Source: Firmicutes bacterium UBA6418 (GTDB lineage: Bacteria; Bacillota; Clostridia; Peptostreptococcales; Anaerovoracaceae). Taken from it: 23,163 nt of DNA. The notes beneath the pieces are model-generated. The model was not told where the DNA came from. It saw only the letters and a list, made by a program, of their open reading frames with translations, and searched no databases. The stretch covers positions 1-23,163 of the forward strand of contig DJPG01000150.1 in NCBI GenBank assembly GCA_002439735.1, in the 5' to 3' direction. The position numbers and the translations under genes were made by a program. Within the stretch, counting starts at the first letter, position 1. Each line of letters starts with the position of its first letter. Below are positions 1 through 7,224 of the stretch, one piece after another.

Positions 1-366
1 ACCAATTCGAACTTTGCGGCGCAGTTTGATCTGCCGGGCACGTTCGCGCCGATCTGCTCCTATGAGCTTTTGCAGAAAGCAGTCGGTGCTGCCCAAAATA
101 TGGGCGTGGAACCGGTGGTCGGCAATCTGTATTCTTCCGACATGTTCTACGACGATTCGCAGGGACTTTCCAAGTGGCAGAAGATGGGCGTCTTGGCCGT
201 TGAAATGGAAGCTGCGGCACTGTATATGAACGCGGCCAGAGCCGGCAAGAACGCCTTGGCGATCTGCACGATCTCCGACAATCCGTTCACCGGAGAGGCG
301 ACAACGGCGGAAGAAAGACAGCTGAATTTCACAAAAATGATGGAAATTGCACTGGAAATCGCGTAG
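1..366 (+). CDS. deoD: Purine-nucleoside phosphorylase DeoD, 3' part only
   Basis: The open frame enters from the left edge, so the start codon is outside the window; about 121 C-terminal residues are visible. The protein would cleave purine (deoxy)ribonucleosides with phosphate to free base and (deoxy)ribose-1-phosphate in cytosolic purine salvage. The visible part matches the trimeric/hexameric DeoD class: an early FDLPGTFAPICSYELL-like strand, then the VEMEAAALY segment, which in this family holds the nucleoside-binding Met-Glu pair, and the SDNPFTGE segment, whose Asp is the usual catalytic acid. The frame ends at TAG, followed by an A-rich spacer and a hairpin terminator, so this is the last gene of its transcript. 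I am confident of the family; nothing can be said about the missing N-terminus. Confidence 0.93.
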   Translation, partial: TNSNFAAQFDLPGTFAPICSYELLQKAVGAAQNMGVEPVVGNLYSSDMFYDDSQGLSKWQKMGVLAVEMEAAALYMNAARAGKNALAICTISDNPFTGEATTAEERQLNFTKMMEIALEIA

Positions 367-372
367 TTTTTG

Positions 373-418
373 GTCAAAAAAACAAAAAAACACGAACCTT
401 GTCAAAAAAACAAAAAAA
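373..418 (+). repeat. A-rich 18-bp direct repeat after deoD
   Basis: The 18-base block gtcaaaaaaacaaaaaaa occurs twice, at 373-390 and 401-418, separated by 10 bases, in the gap between the deoD stop codon and its terminator. Function is unknown; slipped replication in an A-rich spacer would explain it. Confidence 0.7.
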
Positions 419-420
419 TA

Positions 421-447
421 AGCCACTCGAAAAAGTGGCTTTTTGTT
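421..447 (+). terminator. Rho-independent terminator of deoD
   Basis: The stem AGCCAC (421-426) pairs with GTGGCT (435-440) around an 8-base A-rich loop and is followed by TTTTGTT. The last bases of the U tract run into the -35 box of the next promoter. Confidence 0.85.
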
Positions 448-474
448 GATACCATCAAACAAAAATGGTACAAT
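446..474 (+). promoter_or_regulatory. Sigma-A promoter for the racemase-greA-lysS genes
   Basis: TTGATA (446-451), a 17-base spacer and TACAAT (469-474) form a near-consensus vegetative promoter. A 6-bp inverted repeat, TACCAT (450-455) and ATGGTA (465-470), fills the spacer and touches both boxes, so it could be an operator; that part is inference. The promoter starts inside the U tract of the upstream terminator. Confidence 0.75.
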
Positions 475-547
475 AATCTAATAGTTACCGCAGGCATTCT
501 GCATGAGGTCAGAGGCCGGAGCGGAAGCAAAATCAGGAGGACAGAAA

Positions 548-1636
548 ATGGGGGAGAGGTATCCGAGGCTAGAAGTTAATCTGGCCCACTTAAAACATAA
601 TGTGTCGAAGATCGTAGAAAAATGCGATGCAGCGGGCATTCAGGTTGCAGGCGTAATCAAAGGAGCGACCGGTCTTACGGAAGTTGCAAAAGCATTTGAC
701 GAGGGCGGCGCTGCATTCCTTGCATCCTCCAGACTGGAACAGCTCGAAGATGCAAGAAATGTCGGCATACAAAAACCGCTGATGCTGATTCGCATTCCAA
801 TGCTCAGTGAGGCAGAAGACGTCGTTCGTCTGACGGATATCAGCCTGAACAGTGAACTGACGGTGATCCGCAAGCTGAACGAAGAGGCGGCTCGCCGAAA
901 CAAGCTCCATAAGATCATCTTGATGGCCGATATGGGCGACCTTCGGGAAGGCTTTTGGGACAAGGAAGAAATGGCTGACGTTGCGGTCTATATCGAAAAC
1001 GAACTGCCGAACATTCAATTGATCGGCATCGGCACCAATGTCGGGTGCTACGGCTCGATCGCGCCGACGGTCGAAAAGCTGGAAGAACTTGTGGCAGTTG
1101 CCGAACACATTGAGGAACGGCTGGGGCGAAAGCTGGAATATATTTCGGGCGGAGCGACCAGCAGTCTGATGCGTGTTTGGGACGGCAATATGCCGCAGCG
1201 AATCAACCTGCTGCGTATCGGTGAGGGCATTCTGCTGGCCAGAGACCTGGACGTGTTCTATGGATATGACATGTCAGAACTGTATCAGGATAATTTCCGG
1301 TTGAAAGCGGAGGTCATCGAAGTCAAAACGAAACCGTCACATCCGGTCGGCACGATCGCCATTGATGCGTTTGGACACACACCGACCTATGTGGATCGTG
1401 GCATGCGAAAACGTGCGCTATTGGCGATCGGCAAGGTGGACTATGCGGATCCGGCAGAACTTTTGCCGCTGGAAAAAGGCATTGAAATACTCGGAGCTTC
1501 CAGCGATCATACAATCGTGGATATTGAGGAGGCCGAAAAGGACTATCAGGTCGGTGATATCATGGAATTCGATATCTGTTACGCGACCCTTGTTTTCCTG
1601 ACAAATTGCAGGAACGTGCGCATCGCATATGTATAG
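548..1636 (+). CDS. PLP-dependent alanine/ornithine-type amino-acid racemase
   Basis: Fold type III PLP racemase of the alanine racemase N-terminal family, 362 residues from the ATG at 548. I chose this start over the in-frame ATG at 503 because AGGAGG lies at 536-541, six bases upstream. The expected PLP lysine is K38 in AGVIKG; a barrel with the SGGATSSL segment and a small beta domain follow. The overall pattern resembles the clostridial ornithine racemase/YhfX-like branch rather than canonical Alr, which carries an AVVKANAYG-type lysine motif. Substrate is not decided by sequence: ornithine, alanine or another amino acid is possible. It has its own promoter at 446-474 and lies 51 bases upstream of greA, so cotranscription with greA and lysS is likely. 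Confidence 0.82.
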   Translation: MGERYPRLEVNLAHLKHNVSKIVEKCDAAGIQVAGVIKGATGLTEVAKAFDEGGAAFLASSRLEQLEDARNVGIQKPLMLIRIPMLSEAEDVVRLTDISLNSELTVIRKLNEEAARRNKLHKIILMADMGDLREGFWDKEEMADVAVYIENELPNIQLIGIGTNVGCYGSIAPTVEKLEELVAVAEHIEERLGRKLEYISGGATSSLMRVWDGNMPQRINLLRIGEGILLARDLDVFYGYDMSELYQDNFRLKAEVIEVKTKPSHPVGTIAIDAFGHTPTYVDRGMRKRALLAIGKVDYADPAELLPLEKGIEILGASSDHTIVDIEEAEKDYQVGDIMEFDICYATLVFLTNCRNVRIAYV

Positions 1637-1687
1637 CCCAATCGGTATTTGAAGCAAAACAGCGTAAAGAAAATGGAGGAAAAATAG

Positions 1688-2161
1688 ATGGCAGATGAAA
1701 TTCTGTTAACCCAGGAAGGGTATGATAAAATTGTAGCGGAGCATGAAGAATTGGTTTCCGTCAGAAGAAAGGAGATCTCCGAGAAGCTGAAGGAAGCGAT
1801 CTCTTACGGTGACCTTTCCGAAAACGCGGAATACGACGCGGCCAAAAACGAACAGGCCGAGCTGGAAGAACGAATCTTCAAGCTGGAGGATATGATCAAA
1901 AAGGCCAAGATCATCAAGGAAGAGGAGATGACGAACGACTTTGTCGGTGTCGGCTCGCGCGTATCCGTCAAGGATATGGACAATGGCGATGAAATGGATT
2001 TCACGATTGTCGGTTCCACCGAAGCGGATCCGTTCGCGGGTAAGATCTCCAATGAATCCCTGGTCGGTCAGCATCTTCTCGGCAAGAAGACCGGCGAGCT
2101 TGTGGAAATCATCGTACCGGACGGCACCCTTCACTACAAGATTTTGAACATCAGCAGATAG
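1688..2161 (+). CDS. greA: Transcription elongation factor GreA
   Basis: A 157-residue protein of the normal GreA length. It enters the secondary channel of stalled RNA polymerase and stimulates cleavage of backtracked transcript. The N-terminal 75 or so residues form the antiparallel coiled coil; its tip carries the conserved GDLSENAEYDAAK stretch, with the acidic residues D42 and E45 that coordinate the catalytic Mg2+. The C-terminal FKBP-like domain follows (about 80-157). A GGAGG ribosome binding site sits about ten bases before the start. The downstream lysS begins 24 bases after the stop codon, and the greA-lysS order is common in Firmicutes. Nothing is unusual in the protein. Confidence 0.97.
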   Translation: MADEILLTQEGYDKIVAEHEELVSVRRKEISEKLKEAISYGDLSENAEYDAAKNEQAELEERIFKLEDMIKKAKIIKEEEMTNDFVGVGSRVSVKDMDNGDEMDFTIVGSTEADPFAGKISNESLVGQHLLGKKTGELVEIIVPDGTLHYKILNISR

Positions 2162-2185
2162 ACAGACAAGAAAGGATCGATAAAA

Positions 2186-4150
2186 ATGAGTACAGAAGAA
2201 GTAAGAACTGCGCAGAACCCGGAAGCTGCGGAAACAGAAGCGGTTTCGGAAGAACAATTAAGCGAACAAAGGCAGATCCGAAGAGAAAAGCTCAAGAATT
2301 TACAAGAAGCCGGTCGGAACCCGTTCTTGATCGAAAAATGGAATGTGACGGCACACTCTAGGGACATCAAGGAAAATTTCGAGGCAATGGAAGACCAGGA
2401 GGTTTCCGTTGCGGGACGTATCATGGCGTTCCGCAACATGGGTAAGGCTTCCTTTATCAATATCCAGGATAAGCAGGGAAGAATTCAGGTATATGTCAAG
2501 AGAGACGATATCGGGGCGGAAGAATATCAGTGGTTCAAGAAGTATGACATTGGTGATATCCTGGGCATCGAAGGCAGAGTTTTCAAGACGAAGACCGGCG
2601 AAATCTCCATTCATGCCACCAAAGTGGTGCTTCTTTCCAAATCCATTCAAGTGCTTCCGGACAAGTGGGCCGGTCTGAAGGATCAGGATCAGAGATACCG
2701 GCAGAGATATGTGGATCTGATCATCAATCCGGAAGTACGAGATGTTTTCTTGAAGAGAGCGATGATCATCAAGGAATTCCGGAGAGTATTGGAAGAAGAT
2801 TACGGCTATCTGGAAGTCGATACGCCGATCCTGACGACCATTGCGGGCGGCGCGAACGCAAGACCGTTTGAAACGCATCACAACACCCTGGATCTTGACA
2901 TGAAGCTGAGAATTTCCAACGAACTTTTCCTCAAGAGATGTATTGTAGGCGGTCTGGACAGAGTTTATGAAATGGGCAAGATGTTCCGTAACGAAGGGAT
3001 GGACAGACGTCACAATCCGGAATTTACGAACATGGAATGCTACGCAGCCTATCAGGATATGGACTTTGTCATGGAAGTCACCGAACAGATGGTATACAAG
3101 GCACAGATGGCGGTCAACGGCACGCCGATCCTGAAGTATCAGGGCAAGGAGTTTGATGTGACGCCGCCGTGGAGAAGACTGAATATGGCAGACGCGATCA
3201 AAGAGATCACCGGCGTTGATTTTGACACGATCGAAACCGATGAAGAAGCAAGAGCGGCTGCCATCGCGCAGGGTATGGATCCGGAAGAAGTCAAGGATCA
3301 GACCAGAGGCAAGATCCTTGCGGAAATGTTCGAGGAATACTGCGAAGACGTTCCGGGCTATCTGGACGGGCCGGTCTTTGTCATCGGTCATCCGGTAGAG
3401 GTTTCGCCACTCGCCAAGAGAGACCCGAAGGATCCGCGGATCACGAGAAGATTTGAAGCATATATTAACAGTTGGGAGATCGCGAACGCTTTCTCGGAGC
3501 TGAACGACCCGATCGACCAGTACGAAAGATTCGCGGAGCAGCAGAGACAATTAGACTGCGGCATTGATGACGAAGCACATCCGATGGATCTTGATTTTGT
3601 CAACGCGCTGGAAGTCGGTCTGCCTCCGACGGGCGGTTTGGGCGTCGGCATTGACAGATGCATCATGCTCATCCTTGACCAGCCATCCATCCGTGATATC
3701 ATGCTCTTCCCGACCATGAAGCCGGTAGGTTATGACAAGAAGGAAGCTGCAGAACCGAAGAAGACGAGGATCCTTGACCAAACCAAGATCGAGGTAGAGC
3801 CTTTATTCGAAGAATATGTGGACTTTGATTCTTTCGCGGCCTGCGATTTCAGAGCGGTCAAGATCAAAGAATGTACCGAAGTTCCAAAGAGCAAGAAGCT
3901 TCTGAAGTTCGTCCTTAACGATGGAAGCGGCACAGACCGGATCATCCTTTCAGGTATCCACGGATATTATGAACCGGAAGAACTGGTCGGCAAGACTGCT
4001 GTCGCCATCACCAACCTTCCGCCGAGAAAGATGATGGGCGAAGAAAGCAACGGCATGCTCCTGTCCTGCGTCAACAAGTACGACGGAGAAGAAATGCTGA
4101 ACTTCATCATGCTGGATGATCAGATCCCGGCAGGCGCAAAGGTGTACTAA
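2186..4150 (+). CDS. lysS: Class II lysyl-tRNA synthetase with C-terminal tRNA-binding domain
   Basis: Charges tRNA-Lys with lysine in the cytosol. At 654 residues it is about 150 longer than ordinary LysRS. Order of parts: a charged N-terminal extension (1-60), the OB-fold anticodon-binding domain (about 73-152), the class II catalytic core with motif 2 around FRNEGMDRRHNPEF (267-280) and motif 3 GGLGVGIDR (483-491), a charged linker (about 512-544), then an EMAPII/Trbp111-like OB domain (545-654) with the family's DFRAVKI, ILSGI and MLL-type motifs. That last domain resembles the one at the end of MetRS and in free Trbp111 and should add general tRNA affinity. The ribosome binding site AAAGGA precedes the start, and a strong terminator follows the gene. 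Confidence 0.96.
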   Translation: MSTEEVRTAQNPEAAETEAVSEEQLSEQRQIRREKLKNLQEAGRNPFLIEKWNVTAHSRDIKENFEAMEDQEVSVAGRIMAFRNMGKASFINIQDKQGRIQVYVKRDDIGAEEYQWFKKYDIGDILGIEGRVFKTKTGEISIHATKVVLLSKSIQVLPDKWAGLKDQDQRYRQRYVDLIINPEVRDVFLKRAMIIKEFRRVLEEDYGYLEVDTPILTTIAGGANARPFETHHNTLDLDMKLRISNELFLKRCIVGGLDRVYEMGKMFRNEGMDRRHNPEFTNMECYAAYQDMDFVMEVTEQMVYKAQMAVNGTPILKYQGKEFDVTPPWRRLNMADAIKEITGVDFDTIETDEEARAAAIAQGMDPEEVKDQTRGKILAEMFEEYCEDVPGYLDGPVFVIGHPVEVSPLAKRDPKDPRITRRFEAYINSWEIANAFSELNDPIDQYERFAEQQRQLDCGIDDEAHPMDLDFVNALEVGLPPTGGLGVGIDRCIMLILDQPSIRDIMLFPTMKPVGYDKKEAAEPKKTRILDQTKIEVEPLFEEYVDFDSFAACDFRAVKIKECTEVPKSKKLLKFVLNDGSGTDRIILSGIHGYYEPEELVGKTAVAITNLPPRKMMGEESNGMLLSCVNKYDGEEMLNFIMLDDQIPAGAKVY

Positions 4151-4174
4151 AATCAGATAATTCGTAAATGAATA

Positions 4175-4208
4175 GGCAGCCTCGAGAGAGGCTGCCCATA
4201 TTTTGTCT
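4175..4208 (+). terminator. Rho-independent terminator of lysS
   Basis: A 9-bp perfect stem, GGCAGCCTC (4175-4183) and GAGGCTGCC (4188-4196), closes a GAGA loop and is followed by a U-rich tail (ATTTTGTCTTTT). Confidence 0.9.
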
Positions 4209-4320
4209 TTTCGGGCTATAATATTCAATGAAAACTTGAAATAATAATAAACCTATATAATATTGAATAAGGAAGCCTTTATGGGCAGAAATTTTCAGTG
4301 AAAACAGAAAGAAAATACCA
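4209..4320. other. AT-rich non-coding spacer with TATAAT boxes and a short repeat
   Basis: No convincing gene is present. Two TATAAT hexamers occur, at 4217-4222 and 4256-4261, but neither has a good -35 box at normal spacing. A degenerate direct repeat, TTCA(A/G)TGAAAAC, appears near 4225 and 4293. An AAGGA-preceded ATG at 4281 would give only a six-residue peptide. The stretch ends in an intrinsic terminator (4321-4352), so it may be a small RNA or the remains of a lost gene. Confidence 0.4.
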
Positions 4321-4352
4321 AGATGTCAGCAAATCGCGGCATCTCTTTTTTT
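4321..4352 (+). terminator. Orphan rho-independent terminator
   Basis: AGATGTC (4321-4327) pairs with GGCATCT (4338-4344), with one G-U, around a 10-base loop, followed by CTTTTTTTG. The U tract lies only on the + strand side, yet no + strand gene lies between this hairpin and the lysS terminator. Confidence 0.75.
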
Positions 4353-4371
4353 GTGTGACCGCCCAGTGCAC

Positions 4372-4398
4372 GAAAAAGCATCTGCCCGGGCAGATGCA
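4372..4398 (-). terminator. Terminator of the XRE/DUF3990 pair
   Basis: A perfect 20-base palindrome (arms GCATCTGCCC 4378-4387 and GGGCAGATGC 4388-4397) is followed on the minus strand by TTTTT. It sits just after the stop codon of the minus-strand XRE gene. Confidence 0.85.
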
Positions 4399-4407
4399 AG
4401 AAAGAAA

Positions 4408-5055
4408 TTACAGCATCGGGTTTTCAAGCAGGTCTTCCACATCGCAGCCAAGAACACGAGATAATTTGTAAAGGATATTTGCCTGTGCTTTATCGATGCT
4501 GTTGACGCGCTGCTCGTACATTTGAATGTTGCGCAGATTCACGCCTGATTGCACTGCAAGCTCTGACTGAGACAAACCGCGGCTTTCGCGGATGCGTTTC
4601 AGTTTGGGATCGCCTTCAGCGGCTTTGCAGCGTTCTTCCATGGCAGCAAGGAAGCTTGTCATGCCCATCTCATGATAGGCGGAATACATTCCGATCACTT
4701 CAGTCAAGGATATACGCGCAAAGATATCCTTGAATCTGCGGCCGCAGTACCACTGATACTCAGCCAGTGCCCAACCGGCCCAATACGCAGGAGAATAATC
4801 CTCTGTATTGGTGGGCGCCGGCAATTCCTTTTTGCCGTAGGCCTTTGAAATGACCGCACGGCCTAGCTCAACGCCGGACATGCCTGCGATGTAAGCGGGA
4901 TTGCCGCGTTCGAACTGTTCGGCATAGCCGGTATTGACAAACAGTGCCGCAGCCCAATCCGGATCTAGTTTGCAGTCGTTTATCGCGTAGTCGAAGAAAG
5001 AGGACAGACCATCCTTGGCATTATTCAAATAGGATCCGTTGTATGCGGGGGTCAT
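4408..5055 (-). CDS. XRE-family helix-turn-helix protein, probable antitoxin/regulator
   Basis: A 215-residue protein. Residues about 151-209 form a Cro/CI-type HTH (LKRIRESRGLSQSELAVQSG, then NLRNIQMYEQR) ending in GCDVEDLL. Residues 1-145 are a helical, Trp/Tyr-rich region (YWAGWALAEYQWY at 91-103) of the kind found in an uncharacterised clostridial family, often next to DUF3990 genes as I recall. Its start overlaps the end of the upstream DUF3990-like gene by 35 bases in another frame, with AAGGATG as the start context, which suggests translational coupling. Likely role by position: repress its own operon and neutralise the partner protein; this is inference. It is followed by a palindromic terminator. 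Confidence 0.75.
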   Translation of the reverse strand: MTPAYNGSYLNNAKDGLSSFFDYAINDCKLDPDWAAALFVNTGYAEQFERGNPAYIAGMSGVELGRAVISKAYGKKELPAPTNTEDYSPAYWAGWALAEYQWYCGRRFKDIFARISLTEVIGMYSAYHEMGMTSFLAAMEERCKAAEGDPKLKRIRESRGLSQSELAVQSGVNLRNIQMYEQRVNSIDKAQANILYKLSRVLGCDVEDLLENPML

Positions 5056-5491
5056 CCTTGCTCAAATTCCTGAGAGGAAGTGTATTGGAAACAAAAGACT
5101 CAGCATACTGAAAATAGGAATCGTCTGCCCGGTAACCGATGACAGCATCATATTCGGACAGATCAATCGAATAGTGGTCGATGATGTAGTCTCTTGCATC
5201 TACCGCGACCTCGGAGTCAAGTTTGAACGTGCGAAACTGAAGCAGCAGTGCCATCCAGTTCAGGACGGTATGGTTTCCGTCCAACAGGTTGAGCACTTTC
5301 AGCCCGTCCGTATCAAAGGCATAGTGGTTGACAAAGCCATCGGCATTATTTTTGCAGGCACACTCCCTCGTCATCTCATCGACACGGGTGCAGTCGAAGC
5401 CTCTGCCGTAGTCATTGTGTGGATTGCCGACGTGAATATCCGGAATCTCGATCATGTGATCGGTTCCGTGAAATAATTGCATCAAACTCAT
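5021..5491 (-). CDS. DUF3990-like protein, possible toxin partner, C-terminus looks short
   Basis: A 156-residue protein starting MSLMQLFHGTDHMIEIPD. The N-terminal [L/Y]FHG[S/T] plus IEIPDI pattern, the YGRGFDCT segment (about residues 28-35) and the YDAVIGYRADDSYF segment (about 113-126) are typical of DUF3990, a family with an ADP-ribosyltransferase-like look and no settled biochemistry. Family members I recall continue some 40-50 residues past the NTLPLRNLS segment, whereas here the frame ends soon after in DDPRIQRILFE, overlapping the XRE gene. A deletion that fused the 3' end to the next gene would explain this. GAGG lies 10 bases before the ATG. Function is inferred only from neighbourhood. 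Confidence 0.68.
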   Translation of the reverse strand: MSLMQLFHGTDHMIEIPDIHVGNPHNDYGRGFDCTRVDEMTRECACKNNADGFVNHYAFDTDGLKVLNLLDGNHTVLNWMALLLQFRTFKLDSEVAVDARDYIIDHYSIDLSEYDAVIGYRADDSYFQYAESFVSNTLPLRNLSKDDPRIQRILFE

Positions 5492-5512
5492 AAAGCAATA
5501 CCTCAGCTATCC

Positions 5513-5560
5513 TTAAGATGATATGATTGGGTTAGATCATCTTAATGATAGTCGTGTCAA
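5513..5560 (-). promoter_or_regulatory. Promoter/operator region of the DUF3990-XRE pair
   Basis: A perfect 10-bp inverted repeat, TTAAGATGAT (5513-5522) and ATCATCTTAA (5536-5545), with 13 bases between arms, lies 22 bases upstream of the DUF3990-like start. On the minus strand a consensus TTGACA (5560-5555) sits just upstream of it; the expected -10 position (5537-5532) inside the repeat is a poor match. The layout fits an operator for the XRE protein. Confidence 0.5.
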
Positions 5561-5603
5561 CGGAAGATTGTCCTCTTTTTAAACGTTAGCTGAAAAAGAA
5601 GAC

Positions 5604-5635
5604 AAAAGAGGTTGGCGCATGCGCCAACCTCTTTT
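5604..5635. terminator. Two-way terminator between the slipin and DUF3990 genes
   Basis: A perfect 32-base palindrome centred at 5619/5620 (core GTTGGCGCATGCGCCAAC, 5611-5628) is bordered by A and T runs, giving a U tract in both directions. It would end the minus-strand slipin transcript. Confidence 0.82.
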
Positions 5636-5638
5636 TAA

Positions 5639-5663
5639 GGGGCGCCCTGGTGGCGCTCCTTTT
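5639..5663. terminator. Second GC-rich hairpin next to the slipin stop codon
   Basis: GGGGCGCC (5639-5646) pairs with GGCGCTCC (5652-5659), one G-U, with a 5-base loop and CTTTT on the + side. It lies between the slipin stop and the larger palindrome and may protect the 3' end; its role as a terminator is uncertain. Confidence 0.45.
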
Positions 5664-5669
5664 CATAAC

Positions 5670-6566
5670 CTATTCTTTTACCAGTTCCTTGACAGACGCT
5701 GCAAGACCTGCAATGCCCTGAATTTCGGACGGGATGATGATCTTGGTCGCCTGGCCGTCCGCAGCCTTCTCGAAGGCTTCGAGACTCTTGAGCTTGATGA
5801 CGGCATCATCAAGCTGTGCCTCTTTGATCAGCTTGAGACCGTCGGCGGTCGCCTGATTGATCATCAGGATTGCCTGAGACTGACCCTCTGCTTCCTTAAT
5901 CGCAGCTTGCTTCTTGGCCTCGGCATCCAGGATGGCCGCTTCTTTTTGACCTTCCGCGATCAGGATCGCGGATTTCTTTTCACCTTCTGCGATGAGGATG
6001 GCCTCACGTCTTTCCCGTTCGGCTCGCATCTGCTTTTCCATAGCGGTCTGGATGTCACGCGGCGGCGTAATGTTTTTGACCTCGACACGGTTGATCTTGA
6101 TGCCCCATGGGTCTGTCGCTTCGTCCAGTACAAGACGGATCTTGGAGTTGATGTGCTCGCGGCTGGTCAGGGATTCGTCGAGTTCCAGTTCGCCGATGAT
6201 GTTTCGGAGTGTCGTCGCGGTCAGATTTTCGATCGCGTCCATCGGACTTTCAACGCCGTAGGTGTAGAGCTTCGGATCGGTGATCTGGAAGTAGATGACC
6301 GTGTCGATCTCCATCGTAACGTTATCCTTGGTGATAACCGGCTGCGGCGGGAAGTCGATGACTTTTTCCTTTAATGAAACCTTCCTGGAGATCTTGTCGA
6401 TCAGCGGCACTTTGAAATGCAGGCCGACCTGCCAGGTTCCGTGATATGCCCCCAGTCGTTCTACGACATAAGCTCTTGCCTGCGGTACGATCCGAATGTT
6501 CGTGACCAGAAGGCCGATCACGATCGCGATCAATGCAAGGATAACAACCAATTTAAAAATTCCCAT
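5670..6566 (-). CDS. SPFH/band-7 membrane protein (slipin/stomatin type)
   Basis: A 298-residue membrane-anchored scaffold protein. One N-terminal transmembrane helix (about 5-22) is followed by the band-7 domain (about 25-185; VPQARAYVVERLGAYHGTW, then DNVTMEIDTVIYFQITDP) and a long helical segment (about 185-265) with a repeating AILIAEG(E/Q)KK/EAAIL pattern, typical of SPFH oligomers, and a hydrophobic end. Such proteins form ring-like assemblies in ordered membrane patches and work with NfeD partners; the nfeD gene lies directly upstream on the same strand, 72 bases away. AAAGGAAA precedes the ATG. Client proteins cannot be read from sequence. Confidence 0.93.
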   Translation of the reverse strand: MGIFKLVVILALIAIVIGLLVTNIRIVPQARAYVVERLGAYHGTWQVGLHFKVPLIDKISRKVSLKEKVIDFPPQPVITKDNVTMEIDTVIYFQITDPKLYTYGVESPMDAIENLTATTLRNIIGELELDESLTSREHINSKIRLVLDEATDPWGIKINRVEVKNITPPRDIQTAMEKQMRAERERREAILIAEGEKKSAILIAEGQKEAAILDAEAKKQAAIKEAEGQSQAILMINQATADGLKLIKEAQLDDAVIKLKSLEAFEKAADGQATKIIIPSEIQGIAGLAASVKELVKE

Positions 6567-6638
6567 AATCTGTTTCCTTTCTTTTGTTTATGATAGACAA
6601 TAACGTTGTCCGATTGAATCAGCGCACAAGTGCTCCGG

Positions 6639-7097
6639 CTAGTCCTCCCGCGTCGGAACGACGACCAGCTTGACGCCTTCGATTGCATGAATTTTGACTT
6701 CTTTTCCTTGTTCGATCAAAGTCTCCGGCGTCTTGCCGACTGCGGACCAAACCTGACCATTGACTTTCACCTGGCCGACGCTGAACGGTCGGATCGGCTT
6801 GACGATCATGCCTTTTTCACCGATTAAAGCATCGACATTCGTTTTTTCTGACCCGGTTTTCAGCTTTTCCACGAATATTTTTCGGGTAAAAACAAGCAAA
6901 CAGATCGATACCGCGAAAAAGACGACGACCTGCAGCACGATCGGCAGATCCAAAAGCGCGATCAGAAGCGCGATCAAGGCGCCGCCGGCAAACCAGATCG
7001 TTGTCAGACCGGCTGTGACCGCTTCGATGAGCAGGAAGACCAATGCCAGCGCAAGCCAAAAGACGATCATGCTGACGGATAATCCAAACAAATTCAT
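6639..7097 (-). CDS. nfeD: NfeD-family membrane protein (short NfeD1b type)
   Basis: A 152-residue partner of the downstream slipin. Three hydrophobic helices (about 8-28, 31-50 and 54-72) precede a cytosolic OB-fold domain (about 85-150) with the usual LIGEKGMI and VKVNGQVWSA segments. There is no serine-protease domain, so it is the short form. The nfeD-slipin order is one of the most conserved membrane gene pairs in bacteria; NfeD is thought to bind SPFH rings through the OB domain. A GGGGGA ribosome binding site lies about six bases before the start, and a minus-strand promoter with a TATAAT box lies about 50 bases upstream. Confidence 0.92.
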   Translation of the reverse strand: MNLFGLSVSMIVFWLALALVFLLIEAVTAGLTTIWFAGGALIALLIALLDLPIVLQVVVFFAVSICLLVFTRKIFVEKLKTGSEKTNVDALIGEKGMIVKPIRPFSVGQVKVNGQVWSAVGKTPETLIEQGKEVKIHAIEGVKLVVVPTRED

Positions 7098-7143
7098 AAA
7101 ATCCCCCTTTTCATAAAAAGAAAAAAGTAGTACAATTTATTCA

Positions 7144-7172
7144 ATTATAGCACCCGAATTGCGAAAATTCTA
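7144..7172 (-). promoter_or_regulatory. Promoter of the nfeD-slipin operon
   Basis: On the minus strand TATAAT (7149-7144) is preceded by TGC, making an extended -10. The -35 at 17-base spacing (TAGAAT, 7172-7167) is weak. Confidence 0.6.
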
Positions 7173-7224
7173 CAAATATTAAGTAACGAAAATGTAAAAT
7201 TTTTTTAAGAAAGAGAGAAAGAAA

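Noticed and set aside
373..418. CRISPR-like or attachment-site reading of the A-rich direct repeat
   Set aside because: Only two low-complexity copies with a 10-base gap and no associated genes; simple slippage is enough.
2300..3550. 416-codon open frame opposite lysS
   Set aside because: It is a shadow of the LysRS coding sequence; composition is unlike a real protein and no start signal is seen.
5619..6374. 251-codon + strand frame opposite the slipin gene
   Set aside because: It arises from codon bias of the SPFH gene on the other strand, starts inside a terminator palindrome and has no recognisable domain.
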